Positions 35,717-44,852 are shown, counted from the stretch's first letter. The stretch is 64,000 bases of DNA from Micromonospora arborensis (GCF_003205615.1 NZ_PYBV01000030.1:62001-126000), one strand, 5' to 3'. A program made the numbers and translations. Notes: generated by a model not told the origin, from the letters alone.

Positions 35717-35755
35717 AAGTTGTTGCTGACGCAAATTTATCACCGGCAACTACTT
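35717..35755. promoter_or_regulatory. Inverted repeat in the wrbA upstream region
   Basis: AAGTTGTTGCT and GGCAACTACTT form an inverted repeat (9 of 11 positions) separated by 17 bases of AT-rich sequence, ending 19 bases before the wrbA ATG. Location and symmetry suggest an operator overlapping the promoter. Confidence 0.55.
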
Positions 35756-35774
35756 TGCTCGAAAGGATCCTTCG

Positions 35775-36374
35775 ATGACCAAGCTCTCCGTCATCTACTA
35801 CTCCTCGACCGGCACCCTCCACGCCATGGCCAAGCGGCTCGCCGAGGCTGGCGAGAAGGCCGGCGCCGAGGTGCGGCTGCGCCAGGTTCCGGAGCTTGCC
35901 CCGGCGGAGGCCATCGCCTCCAACGCCGCCTGGAGCCAGCACTTCGACGCCACGAAGAACGAGGCGAAGGCGACCGCCGACGACGTCGTCTGGGCCGACG
36001 CGGTGCTGTTCGGCACCCCCACCCGTTACGGCAACGTCTCCAGCCAGCTGAAGCAGTTCATCGACACGCTCGGCCCGCAGTGGGGGCAGGGTCTGCTGGC
36101 CGACAAGGTGTACGCCGGCTTCACCGCATCCATGACCGCGCACGGTGGTCAGGAGTCGACGCTCCTGGCGCTCTACAACACGATCCACCACTTCGGCGGT
36201 CTGGTCGTCGCCCCCGGCTACACCGACCCGCTGAAGTTCGGCGACGGCAACCCGTACGGCGTCTCGCACGTCACCGGCGGGAGCAACGACGCTCCGCTGG
36301 GCGACGCGCAGCTCAACGCCCTCGACCACATGGCTCAGCGGGTCGTCAAGATCGCTGGCAAGCTCAGCGCCTGA
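35775..36374 (+). CDS. wrbA: WrbA-type NAD(P)H:quinone oxidoreductase
   Basis: 199 residues. ATG with GAAAGGA 8 bases upstream. Flavodoxin-like fold with the FMN phosphate loop YYSSTGTLHAMAK, the GTPTRYGNVSSQLKQFID segment and the PGYTDP region diagnostic of WrbA. Carries out two-electron quinone reduction using FMN, protecting against oxidative stress. Transcribed alone, with a candidate operator upstream and a hairpin downstream. Confidence 0.95.
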   Translation: MTKLSVIYYSSTGTLHAMAKRLAEAGEKAGAEVRLRQVPELAPAEAIASNAAWSQHFDATKNEAKATADDVVWADAVLFGTPTRYGNVSSQLKQFIDTLGPQWGQGLLADKVYAGFTASMTAHGGQESTLLALYNTIHHFGGLVVAPGYTDPLKFGDGNPYGVSHVTGGSNDAPLGDAQLNALDHMAQRVVKIAGKLSA

Positions 36375-36448
36375 GCAGCCCCGCCGATGCCGAGCGGCCG
36401 TGAACGAGCAATTTTCAGCGGTTCGAGTCGCTCCGAGCACCCGGCAGG

Positions 36449-36486
36449 CCAGGGGCCGGTTTCCCACCAAGGGAGACCGGCCCTGG
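36449..36486. terminator. Terminator hairpin after wrbA
   Basis: CCAGGGGCCGGTTTCCC pairs with GGGAGACCGGCCCTGG (one bulge, one mismatch) around a short ACCAA loop, 75 bases after wrbA and 108 bases before the next gene. Confidence 0.65.
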
Positions 36487-36593
36487 TCCGCGTGCAGGGA
36501 CTCGGAGTTGTCCGGTCGATGCGTTTCCCGCGCGGCGACCGTACCGGCACCGCAGATTAATTCCCCGACGAGCGCGGACAGGAGGTGGCCGGC

Positions 36594-39389
36594 ATGGATC
36601 GATCCGAAGCGCCGACGTGGTCGTTGATCGGCCGTGCCGAAGAACTCGCTGTGGCCTGTACTTTCCTGCGTCAGGCGATGGTCAACGGCGGGTCGATGCT
36701 GGTGTCCGGAGAGCCCGGGGTGGGCAAGACAGCGCTGCTCGACGCGGTCGCGGGGTCGGCCACGGAGACGGGAATGCGCGTGCTCCGGGCGGCCGGGGTG
36801 GAGTTCGAGGCGGACATCAGCTATTCCGGCTTGAACCAGCTGCTGTTTCCGCTCTACGACGCCTTCGCCGAACTCCCGGGCGTGCACCGCGAGGCGCTCC
36901 AGGTGGCGCTCGGGTTCGGCAGCGGCCAGCCGCCGGCCCGGTTCCTGGTGTCCAACGCGGTACTACTCCTGCTCCGCTCCATGGCCACGGCCCAGCCGCT
37001 GCTGCTCATCGTCGACGACCTCCCGTGGCTCGACCGGTCCAGTTCGGCGGTGCTCGGGTTCGTCGCGCGCCGGCTGGTGGGCACCAGCGTGGGCTTTCTG
37101 GGCGCGACCCGGTCGCACACCGCGAGCTTCTTCGAGCAGGGGGGAATCCCCGAACTCGAACTGCAGCCTCTGCGGCCGGACGCCGCCAGCGAACTGATCA
37201 ACCAACGTTTTCCCGAGGTCGCCCCGGCGGTCCGGCGACGGTTGCTCTCGGAGGCTCGCGGGAACCCGCTCGCCCTCCTGGAACTGCCCTCCGCGTTGAG
37301 CGGGCGGCAACGTCTCGCCGCAGCCCCCCTGCCGGCCGTTCTGCCATTGACCCGACGGCTGCAGGCACTCTTCGCGACGCGGGTGTCCCAGCTGCCCGAG
37401 GCCTGCCGCCGGCTGCTGCTGCTCGGCGCGTTGAACGGTACGGGCGAACTCGGCGTGCTCCTTGATGCGGCGAGCGACCACGACCTCGATGATCTCGAAC
37501 CGGCGGAGCGCGACCAGTTGGTCCGGGTCCACAGCAGCACGAATCACCTTGCCTTCCGGCACCCCCTGATCGAGTCGGCGGTCGTCGAGGTGGCCACCAG
37601 TGGTGAACTGCGCTGGGCGCACCGCGCCCTCGCCCGGACACTCGTCGGCCAGCCGGAGCGCAGGGCATGGCACCTCGGCGAGGCGGCGGTCGGGCCGGAC
37701 GAGGGGGTCGCCGCGCTGCTGGAACAGGCCGCGCACCAGATCCTGCGTCGCGGCGACGCAGTGGGCGCCGTCGCGTCGCTGACCCGTTCCGCCGACCTGA
37801 CACCGGAGCCCGTCGAGCGCGGTCGACGGCTTGCGCAGGCCGCCTACATCGGCGCCGACGCCAGCGGCGAACTCACCAACGCCTCGCAACTGTTGGACGA
37901 CGCTCGTCGGGTCAGCCCAGGTGGCTCGTTGTACGCCACGGCCGCCGCCGTGCACCTGTTGCTCAACAGCGACGGCGACGTCCGGACCGCGCACCGACTG
38001 CTGGTCGGCGCCATCGAGGCGGGCGGCCACCGCTACGACGCCGACGACGATGCCCTGATCGACGTGTTGCACACGCTTCTGCTGCTCTGCTTCTTCACGG
38101 GTGAGCCCACCAGTTGGGAGCCGTTCTTCGCCGCGCTCAACCGGCTGACACCCAAAGCGCCCGAGCTGCTCACGGTGGCGGCCGCGACCTTCAGCGACCC
38201 GGCACGCAAGGGGCACGCGGTGACCGGCCGCCTCGACGCGCTCGTCGCCGGGACGGGCGCCGAGGTCGACCCTACGGAGATCGTCCGCGTCGGCATCGCC
38301 GCCATCTACCTGGACCGGCTCTGGGCCTGTCGAGAGGCCGACTGGCGAGTTGTCCGCCTCGGCCGGAAGGGCGCCGCGCCGGCCCGCCGCCACCTCGGCG
38401 TGCTGTTGCACCTGTGCATGGACGATTACCACAGCGGGCGATGGGGCGAGGCCGCGGACCTCGCGGACGAGGGCATCCGACTGTGCGACGAGCACGGGTT
38501 CGGATTCTTCGGCTGGTACTTCCAGTACATCCAGGCTCTGCTCGCCGCCGCGCGGGGAGACGCCGAGGCCTGTGATGCGTTGACCGACCGCATTCTGCGC
38601 TTCGCGGTACCCCGCGGAGCGCGGGCGGCGGAGTTCTACGCCTACCACGTGCGCGGCCTGAACGACCTGGCGCGAGGTGACTTCGAGAGCGCGTACCAGC
38701 ACGCGACGTTGGTCAGTCCCGCGGGCACGCTCGCGCCGTACGTGCCGCACGCCCTGTGGGGCTGCCTGGACCTGGTGGAGGCGGCTGTCCGAACCAACCG
38801 GTTCCGTGAGGCCGCAGCGCACACCGCCTGCCTCCAGGAGGCAGACATCGGCTCGTTGTCGCCGCGGCTCGCGCTGCTCAGCGCGGCGGCGTCAGCCTTC
38901 ACCGCCCCGGACGACCGTGCCGAGGAGCTCTTCGAGGCGGCGTTGGCGCTGCCCGACATCGAACGTTGGCCGTTCGACCTGGCCCGGGTCCGTCTGGCAT
39001 ACGGGGAGCGGTTGCGCCGTACCAGAGCGACGGCGAAGTCCCGTGCCCAGCTCCGGGCGGCCCTGGCGACCTTCGAACGGCTGGACGCCCGACCGTGGAT
39101 CAGACGGGCGAGCAACGAGGTGCGCGCCACCGGCCTGGCGAAGCCGAGAAACGATCGACGCACCGCCGTGCTCACCCATCAGGAACGGGAGATCGCGGAA
39201 CTGGCGGCTTCGGGTCTGACGAACAAACAGATCGGCGAGAAGCTGTTCCTCTCGCACCGGACGGTCGGCACCCACCTGTACCAGATCTTCCCCAAACTGG
39301 GCATCACGTCCCGGGCCGCGCTCCGGGACGCGCTCGCGGAACTGAGCGAGGACGCGGACGGGGGGATCGACGAGGCACCCGGACCGTAG
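36594..39389 (+). CDS. Large LuxR-family ATPase regulator (LAL type)
   Basis: 931 residues from ATG 36594; AGGAGG is 8 bases upstream and the earlier GTG lies within that site. An N-terminal AAA domain carries Walker A (SGEPGVGKTALLD) and LLLIVDDLPWLD (Walker B), followed by a long helical TPR-like region and a C-terminal LuxR helix-turn-helix (LTHQEREIAELAASGLTNKQIGEKLFLSHRTVGTHLYQIF). LAL proteins activate sugar-use or antibiotic genes after sensing a ligand through the middle region. Neighbours are unrelated single genes, so the target is unclear; no polyketide or peptide genes lie within 15 kb. Converges with the SRPBCC gene. Confidence 0.93.
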   Translation: MDRSEAPTWSLIGRAEELAVACTFLRQAMVNGGSMLVSGEPGVGKTALLDAVAGSATETGMRVLRAAGVEFEADISYSGLNQLLFPLYDAFAELPGVHREALQVALGFGSGQPPARFLVSNAVLLLLRSMATAQPLLLIVDDLPWLDRSSSAVLGFVARRLVGTSVGFLGATRSHTASFFEQGGIPELELQPLRPDAASELINQRFPEVAPAVRRRLLSEARGNPLALLELPSALSGRQRLAAAPLPAVLPLTRRLQALFATRVSQLPEACRRLLLLGALNGTGELGVLLDAASDHDLDDLEPAERDQLVRVHSSTNHLAFRHPLIESAVVEVATSGELRWAHRALARTLVGQPERRAWHLGEAAVGPDEGVAALLEQAAHQILRRGDAVGAVASLTRSADLTPEPVERGRRLAQAAYIGADASGELTNASQLLDDARRVSPGGSLYATAAAVHLLLNSDGDVRTAHRLLVGAIEAGGHRYDADDDALIDVLHTLLLLCFFTGEPTSWEPFFAALNRLTPKAPELLTVAAATFSDPARKGHAVTGRLDALVAGTGAEVDPTEIVRVGIAAIYLDRLWACREADWRVVRLGRKGAAPARRHLGVLLHLCMDDYHSGRWGEAADLADEGIRLCDEHGFGFFGWYFQYIQALLAAARGDAEACDALTDRILRFAVPRGARAAEFYAYHVRGLNDLARGDFESAYQHATLVSPAGTLAPYVPHALWGCLDLVEAAVRTNRFREAAAHTACLQEADIGSLSPRLALLSAAASAFTAPDDRAEELFEAALALPDIERWPFDLARVRLAYGERLRRTRATAKSRAQLRAALATFERLDARPWIRRASNEVRATGLAKPRNDRRTAVLTHQEREIAELAASGLTNKQIGEKLFLSHRTVGTHLYQIFPKLGITSRAALRDALAELSEDADGGIDEAPGP

Positions 39390-39427
39390 CGGCCGGACGA
39401 GGTGCCGTCGCGTACCCGGCATCGCCC

Positions 39428-39937
39428 TCAGGCCGACGGCCCGCCAGCCTCCGCCACCTTCTTCAGTCGCAGTAGCGCGTCCTGGTGGGCGTAGTAGAGC
39501 TCCTCCACCCGCGAGTTGCCCATCATCACCGTCGTGAGCTCCCGCTCGACCTTCCTCGCGATCACCTGGGTGCCGGGCGGGAACGGGACGAGGTCCCACG
39601 CCTGGTAGATGCTCATGTTCGGCGAGGAACCGATCCAACCGAACCGGGTGTTGGGCTCGTACTCGGGCACCACGGCCTCCAGTCGGATCCCGTACATCTC
39701 GATCTCGAACGCCGCGCCCAGCCGAATCCCGTTCGGAGCGTGCGCTCGGCGTACCTCAGGAAGCCAGTCGGGCCACCGCGAGACGTCGACCAGGTGTGCG
39801 TACACCCGTTCCGGCGACGCCGCGATGACGGCCTCGCCGTGCATCGAGGATTCCGTGCGGGGGGTCGTGAAAGCCGTGGAGCGGTAGTCGTCCCTACGTG
39901 CCCAGGACACCCCCCGGTCGGCCCGAGGGTGCTGCAT
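39428..39937 (-). CDS. SRPBCC-family (START-like) protein
   Basis: 169 residues from ATG 39937 (GGAG about 7 bases upstream). The SRPBCC/polyketide cyclase-type fold is recognised from the pattern ASPERVYAHLVDVSRWPDWLPEV and RFGWIGSSPNMSIYQAWDLVP. The first 30 residues before SSMHGEAVIAAS look unstructured; a start at 39844 would give a canonical domain only. Binds a hydrophobic ligand in a deep pocket; no enzyme activity can be assigned. Divergent from the alpha/beta hydrolase at 40346. Confidence 0.82.
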   Translation of the reverse strand: MQHPRADRGVSWARRDDYRSTAFTTPRTESSMHGEAVIAASPERVYAHLVDVSRWPDWLPEVRRAHAPNGIRLGAAFEIEMYGIRLEAVVPEYEPNTRFGWIGSSPNMSIYQAWDLVPFPPGTQVIARKVERELTTVMMGNSRVEELYYAHQDALLRLKKVAEAGGPSA

Positions 39938-40345
39938 GTCGTTCTCCGTTTCCACTGCTTCCGGCGCCGCTGTCGCGGGTGGCGAAACCTCCGTGCCTTG
40001 CGTGACCCAGCCTGTCTTCGCTGGCTCGTCGAGTGACCGGTCAGATGACTTGGCGGATGACTGGCCTGCGACGGGTGCACGCCTCCGACGAGGATTTGGG
40101 CAGCCAACGTTCGTTGCCCGAGCACGAACCGCGAGACCTGCCACACCTCCCTGTCGACTCGTGGACGGGTGTCCAGTCATGTGACGGATGCGTTCCCAGA
40201 CGCCGGTGCCCGACTCTTGCATCGCCGCGGCAGAGCACGCCGACGACGAATGCGGCCGGCGGAGCAACGGCGCTCCGCCGGCACCCGGCATCGGCGCCCG
40301 CGGCGCCCTCGACAGCGAGGGACCACTCAGGGAAAGGGAAGACGC
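39938..40345. other. 408-base divergent intergenic region
   Basis: No convincing gene on either strand; the frames here show no family pattern. It must hold the promoters of the SRPBCC and hydrolase genes. A 10-bp stem CCGGCGGAGC/GCTCCGCCGG with a six-base loop lies at 40256-40281, 64 bases before the hydrolase ATG, and could act as an attenuator or a terminator of upstream reading. Confidence 0.55.
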
Positions 40346-41182
40346 ATGCCGTACATCAGGGTGGGCGAAGAGAACAGCACGGCAATCGAGCTGTACTACG
40401 AGGACCACGGCACGGGTCAGCCGGTCGTCCTGATCCACGGGTTTCCGCTCAGCGGACACTCGTGGGAGAAGCAGTCGGCCGAGCTGCTGCGGGCCGGCTA
40501 CCGGGTCATCACCTACGACCGCCGTGGCTTTGGCCAGTCCAGCCAGACGGCCCTCGGGTACGACTACGACACCTTCGCCGCGGACCTGAACGTCCTCCTG
40601 GAGAAGCTCGATCTGACCAACGCCGTACTCGTCGGTTTCTCCATGGGCACCGGCGAGGTCGCCCGGTACCTGGGCCGCTACGGGTCGGCGCGGATCGCGA
40701 AGGTGGCTTTCCTCGCCTCGCTGGAACCGTTCCTGCTCAAGACCGACGACAACCCGAGCGGCGCCGCGCCGCGGGAGTTCTTCGAGGGCATCTCCGAGCA
40801 GGTGCGCAAGGACCGTTACGCCTACTACACGGCCTTCTACGCCGACTTCTACAACCTCGACGAGAACCTGGGCAGCAGGATCAGCGAGGAAGCCGTCCGG
40901 AACAGCGCGGCCGTCGCCGCCAGCGGCGGCGGGTACGCGGCCGCCGCCGCCCCGCTGACCTGGATCACCGACTTCCGTGACGACATCCGCGCGATCGATG
41001 TTCCGGCCCTGATCCTGCACGGCACCGGCGACCGCATCCTGCCGATCGACGCCACCGGGCGCCCGTTCCACAAGGCGCTTCCCAGCGCCGACTACGTCGA
41101 GGTCGACGGGGCGCCCCACGGTCTGCTCTGGACCCACGCCGACGAGGTCAACAACGCGCTGCTCGCCTTCCTCGCCAAGTGA
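40346..41182 (+). CDS. Alpha/beta hydrolase, non-haem chloroperoxidase-like
   Basis: 278 residues from ATG 40346 (GGAAAGGGA upstream). Catalytic triad: Ser in GFSMGTGE (nucleophile elbow), Asp in HGTGDRILP, His in GAPHGLLW. PVVLIHGFPLSGHSWEKQ forms the oxyanion region. This pattern matches the cofactor-free haloperoxidase/esterase group; true substrate unknown. It is followed at 160 bases by an alcohol dehydrogenase and an SDR gene in the same direction, so they may form one catabolic set. Confidence 0.92.
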   Translation: MPYIRVGEENSTAIELYYEDHGTGQPVVLIHGFPLSGHSWEKQSAELLRAGYRVITYDRRGFGQSSQTALGYDYDTFAADLNVLLEKLDLTNAVLVGFSMGTGEVARYLGRYGSARIAKVAFLASLEPFLLKTDDNPSGAAPREFFEGISEQVRKDRYAYYTAFYADFYNLDENLGSRISEEAVRNSAAVAASGGGYAAAAAPLTWITDFRDDIRAIDVPALILHGTGDRILPIDATGRPFHKALPSADYVEVDGAPHGLLWTHADEVNNALLAFLAK

Positions 41183-41342
41183 CGGCCTGAGGGACGGCAC
41201 ACGGTGGCCGGGCCGGAGGCGATCCCGCTCCCGCCCGCCACCGTCGCACCACGGCGGAGCGTCCCACGCGACGCGCCGCCGCCGCTCGACGCCGGCCGCT
41301 CGACGGGCGGCCGATCGACCGACTCAGAAGGAGCCATCAAGC

Positions 41343-42350
41343 ATGCACGCTGCTGTCGCAACCGGGGTCGACGCCCCGTTGTCGCTCGTCGAACGTGACG
41401 TACCCACCCCCGGACCCGGCGAGGTCCTGGTCCGGATCACCGCCTGCGGGGTCTGTTTCACCGACCTGAACCTGGTCCGCGGCCATTTTCCGTTCGCTCG
41501 ATTCCCGGTGGTGCCGGGTCACGAGATCACCGGTGTCGTCGAAGCGGTCGGGGAGGGGGTCGCCTTCCCGGCGGTGGGTACGGCGGTGGGGGCGCAGTTC
41601 CTGGCCGACTCGTGCGGGCACTGTGACTACTGCGTACGCGGTGACCAGATCCTCTGCCCGGCGAAGCGGATCACCGGCATCGTCGTCGACGGCGGGTACG
41701 CCGAGTTCGCGGTGTTGAAAGCGGGTTTCGTGACTCCGCTGCCGGCCGGACTGGATCCGGTCGCGGCGGCACCGCTGATGTGCGCGGGCATCACGGCGTT
41801 CAACGGACTGCGGCAGGCCGGGACCCGCCCGGAGTCACGGGTGGCCGTCATCGGCTCCGGCGGCATCGGAGCGCTGGCGATCCGCTACGCCGCCGCGATG
41901 GGCGCTCGCGTCGCGGTCCTGGGTCACTCCCGCCGTGCCGAGGAGCAGGTGCTGTCGCTCGGCGCGGAGAGGTTCATCGTGTCCAGCGAGCAGGACCCCG
42001 CCGCGGCGCTGAAGGACTGGGACGGCGGCGCGAACGTGATCCTCAATGCCGCGCCCACCACCGCCGCCGCGGCAGCCGCGTTCGGCGGGCTCGCCCCAGA
42101 CGGCACGCTGGTGCTCTGCGGCTATGACAACACCCCGCTGAGCCTGCCCAGCCAGCCGATGGTCCTCAACCGACTGCACGTGATGGCCAACCCGTCCGGG
42201 TCGCCGCACGACCTCCGCGACACCCTCGCCTTCTCCGCCGCGCACGGGATCCTCCCCGAGATCACCCGCATCTCTCTCGACCAGGCACCGGCCACCCTGA
42301 CAGCCATGGCGTCGGGGACCGCGCACGGCCGCAACGTCATCGTCTTCTGA
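41343..42350 (+). CDS. Zinc-dependent alcohol dehydrogenase (MDR family)
   Basis: 335 residues; AAGGAG 10 bases before ATG. Catalytic zinc ligands in CGVCFTD and GHEITG, structural zinc loop CGHCDYCVRGDQILC, and NAD(P)-binding GSGGIGALA are all present. It oxidises an alcohol or reduces an aldehyde. Followed by an SDR gene with a 40-base gap. Confidence 0.93.
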   Translation: MHAAVATGVDAPLSLVERDVPTPGPGEVLVRITACGVCFTDLNLVRGHFPFARFPVVPGHEITGVVEAVGEGVAFPAVGTAVGAQFLADSCGHCDYCVRGDQILCPAKRITGIVVDGGYAEFAVLKAGFVTPLPAGLDPVAAAPLMCAGITAFNGLRQAGTRPESRVAVIGSGGIGALAIRYAAAMGARVAVLGHSRRAEEQVLSLGAERFIVSSEQDPAAALKDWDGGANVILNAAPTTAAAAAAFGGLAPDGTLVLCGYDNTPLSLPSQPMVLNRLHVMANPSGSPHDLRDTLAFSAAHGILPEITRISLDQAPATLTAMASGTAHGRNVIVF

Positions 42351-42390
42351 TCCCACGGACAGCAGCAACGAACGAAGGAACCCACCTCTC

Positions 42391-43281
42391 ATGTCCGTCG
42401 TACTGATCACCGGCGCGTCCAGCGGCTTCGGCGCGCTGACCGCCCGGGCGCTCGCCCGCGCCGGCCACACCGTCTACGCCAGCATGCGCGCCACCACCGG
42501 CCGCAACGCGGCGGCGGTCGCCGAGACCGCGGCCTTCTCCCACCACCACAACGTCGACCTGCGCACCATCGAACTCGACGTGCAGTCGCAGGAGTCCGCC
42601 GACGCCGCCGTCGCGAAGATCATCGCCGCGCACGGTGTGCTGGACGTCCTCGTCCACAACGCCGGGCACATGGTCACCGGGCCGACCGAGGCGTTCACCC
42701 CCGAGGAGATCGCCCACGTCTACGACATCAACGTGCTCGGCACCCAACGGGTGAACCGGGCCGCCCTGCCGAACATGCGTGCGCGCGGCAAGGGCCTCGT
42801 GGTCTGGATCGGTTCCAGCAGCACCCGGGGCGGCACCCCGCCGTACCTGGGCCCGTACTTCGCGGCGAAGGCCGGCATGGACGCCCTGGCCATCAGCTAC
42901 GCCGCCGAGCTGGCCCGCTTCGACATCGAGACCAGCATCGTCGTACCGGGCTCCTTCACCCACGGCACGAACCACTTCGCCCACAGTGGCCGCCCGGCGG
43001 ACGAGGCGACAGTCAAGGCGTACGACGAGCGCTACGCGGGCCTCATGGAGCAGGTCTCGCAGCGGCTGGCGGAACTCGCGCCGCCCGACGCCGACGTCGC
43101 CGAGGTGGCCGCGGCGGTCGTGCGGGTCGTGGAGACGCCGCACGGCAAGCGGCCGTTCCGGGTCCACATCGACCCCGTCGACGACGGCTCGGAGGTCGTG
43201 AGCGTGGTCGCCGACCGGATCCGCGCCGAATTCCTCACGCGTATCGGCCTCGACGACCTGCTCCACCCGGGGCTGAGGTGA
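42391..43281 (+). CDS. Short-chain dehydrogenase/reductase
   Basis: 296 residues; an AAGGAA site lies about 12 bases before ATG. Motifs: TGASSGFG, LDVQS, HNAG, WIGSSSTRGG and YFAAK (catalytic Tyr/Lys). The long C terminus (RIGLDDLLHPGLR) is typical of the larger oxidoreductases of this group. It lies in an operon behind the alcohol dehydrogenase, and its stop overlaps the GTG of a truncated maleylacetate reductase. Confidence 0.92.
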   Translation: MSVVLITGASSGFGALTARALARAGHTVYASMRATTGRNAAAVAETAAFSHHHNVDLRTIELDVQSQESADAAVAKIIAAHGVLDVLVHNAGHMVTGPTEAFTPEEIAHVYDINVLGTQRVNRAALPNMRARGKGLVVWIGSSSTRGGTPPYLGPYFAAKAGMDALAISYAAELARFDIETSIVVPGSFTHGTNHFAHSGRPADEATVKAYDERYAGLMEQVSQRLAELAPPDADVAEVAAAVVRVVETPHGKRPFRVHIDPVDDGSEVVSVVADRIRAEFLTRIGLDDLLHPGLR

Positions 43282-43448
43282 CCGACCTCGGCCGGGACGG
43301 TGTCAGGGTCAGCTTCACGCACGAGACGCTGCCGCAGCGGGTGGTGTTCGCGTCGTACGAAGCAGCAGGTCACGTGGCCGACGAGGTGGCTCGGCCCGGC
43401 GCCGTCCGCCCCATGGTGATCGCCGCGGCAGGTCCGGGTGGTCATGGC
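43278..43448 (+). pseudogene. Truncated maleylacetate reductase (N-terminal remnant)
   Basis: Begins with GTG at 43278 overlapping the SDR stop (GTGA), and reads VSFTHETLPQRVVFASYEAAGHVADEVARPGAVRPMVIAA. This matches the first strand and NAD-binding edge of iron-containing alcohol dehydrogenases of the maleylacetate reductase type (FxxxxLPxRVVFGxG...LADEVxRLGAxRxMVI). After about 55 residues the homology stops where the opposing PadR gene ends, so about 300 residues are missing. An insertion or deletion brought the PadR gene next to this operon. Confidence 0.7.
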
Positions 43449-43966
43449 GTGAGCGTCGTCAGCATGTCTCGCAGCCAGGCAATCTCGGTGCGGCTGGTGG
43501 CGGTGGCGATGCGGAACAACCCTCGGCGAAAGGGGTCGTGGGGAAAGTCGTCAGCGCGCAACGGTCGGTCGCCGTCCCAGAAGAAACTCGCCGGCTGCGT
43601 GAGGAAGTCGAGCCGGCGGCGCAGGACGGCCGCTTGGGCCACCGGGTCGTCGAGGTGATGCAGGAAGGCAAGCAGCGTGAACCAGCGGTTCTCGTCGCTG
43701 ATGAAGAGCTCGTCGGGTGTGCGGAGCTGACGCAGTAACTCCGCCTGTCCGGCCGGGCTGAGGATCAGCACGTGCCGTGGTGCCGCCACCTGCCCAGCCT
43801 GCACGTCCCGGCGAAGCCAACCAGCCCGTTCCATCCGCTTGATCGTCGGGTACAGCGTCCCGTCCGCGATCGGCCGGACGTGGCCGGTGAGTGCGGCAAC
43901 ACGTCTGCGTAGCTCGTACCCGTGCAGCGGGGCGTCGGCCAGGAAGCCCAATATCGCGAACTCCAT
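43442..43966 (-). CDS. PadR-family transcriptional regulator
   Basis: 174 residues from ATG 43966 (an adjoining GTG is possible). PadR winged-helix motif: MEFAILGFLADAPLHGYELRRR and DGTLYPTIKRMERAGWL, with a C-terminal Vir-like helical dimer domain. Divergent from the hydrolase at 44032, with a perfect palindrome between them. Most likely represses that hydrolase and itself until a phenolic or drug-like ligand is bound. Confidence 0.93.
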   Translation of the reverse strand: MEFAILGFLADAPLHGYELRRRVAALTGHVRPIADGTLYPTIKRMERAGWLRRDVQAGQVAAPRHVLILSPAGQAELLRQLRTPDELFISDENRWFTLLAFLHHLDDPVAQAAVLRRRLDFLTQPASFFWDGDRPLRADDFPHDPFRRGLFRIATATSRTEIAWLRDMLTTLTP

Positions 43967-43994
43967 CACCGTGCTAACTTACCTCGGCAACAGA

Positions 43995-44014
43995 ATACCT
44001 CGAACACGAGGTAT
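43995..44014. promoter_or_regulatory. PadR operator palindrome
   Basis: ATACCTCG-AACA-CGAGGTAT is a perfect 8-bp inverted repeat with a 4-base centre, midway between the PadR start (43966) and the hydrolase start (44032). PadR proteins typically bind such ATAC/GTAT-ended palindromes. A further half-site ACCTCG lies at 43981. The Shine-Dalgarno AGGAGG follows at 44020. Confidence 0.85.
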
Positions 44015-44031
44015 AGGTCAGGAGGTACGTG

Positions 44032-44784
44032 ATGCGCGGTGCCCAGGTCCGACCGGACGGCACGACCATCCGCTGGGTGGAACTTCCCGGCGCCACACCC
44101 GCACGGGTCTACCTGCACGGGCTCGGTGCCTCTTCACCGGCGTACTACGCTGCGGTGGCCACCAGCCCCGCCCTCGCCGGGCGGCGCAGTCTGCTGATGG
44201 ATCTGCTCGGCCACGGCATCAGCGACCGGCCGGCCGACGCCTCGTACACACTGGAGGAGCACGCCGACCTCGTCGCCACCGCAATGACAGCAGCCGGGGT
44301 CGGCGCCGCAGAGGTGATCGCGCACAGCATGGGCGGAGCCGTCGCCATCGTCCTGGCCGCCCGCCATCCGCACCTTGTCTCCGCCCTGGTTCTCGTCGAC
44401 GCCACCCTCGACCCGCAGCCTCCGGGCGTTGGCATCCGCGCCCGCTACACCGAGGAGCAGTTCGTCCACGGCGACGGCCGAACCGAGACACTCACCCGGG
44501 TCGGCCCGGCCTGGGCGGCGACGATGCGGCTCACGGGCCCGGAGGCGTTGTACCGCACGGCGGCACACCTCGGCCGCGGCAGCACCCCCACCATGCGAGA
44601 GTTGCTGCTCGAACTGCCCGTGCCGCGCACCTACCTCCACCCGGCCGGCAACGAACCGATCGACGTGCGGGCCCTGACCGATGCCGGCGTGCGGGTGGTC
44701 GCCGTACCCGACAGCGGTCACAACATCATGCTGGACAACCCCGACGGCTTCGTCGCGGCCACGGTCGCGGCACTGCCGGCCTAG
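44032..44784 (+). CDS. Alpha/beta hydrolase
   Basis: 250 residues from ATG 44032; AGGAGG is 6 bases upstream, which decides against the adjoining GTG. Oxyanion loop YLHGLGASSPAYY, nucleophile in AHSMGG, acid-loop region near HPAGNEPIDV, and His in DSGHNIM. Resembles C-C bond hydrolase/haloalkane dehalogenase-type enzymes; substrate unknown. Probably controlled by the divergent PadR regulator. Confidence 0.92.
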   Translation: MRGAQVRPDGTTIRWVELPGATPARVYLHGLGASSPAYYAAVATSPALAGRRSLLMDLLGHGISDRPADASYTLEEHADLVATAMTAAGVGAAEVIAHSMGGAVAIVLAARHPHLVSALVLVDATLDPQPPGVGIRARYTEEQFVHGDGRTETLTRVGPAWAATMRLTGPEALYRTAAHLGRGSTPTMRELLLELPVPRTYLHPAGNEPIDVRALTDAGVRVVAVPDSGHNIMLDNPDGFVAATVAALPA

Positions 44785-44852
44785 CTCACGCGTCCCATCC
44801 GCGATCCCCCACCGTCGTACCCAAGGCCGCCGAGCTCGCGTCCGGTACGCCC

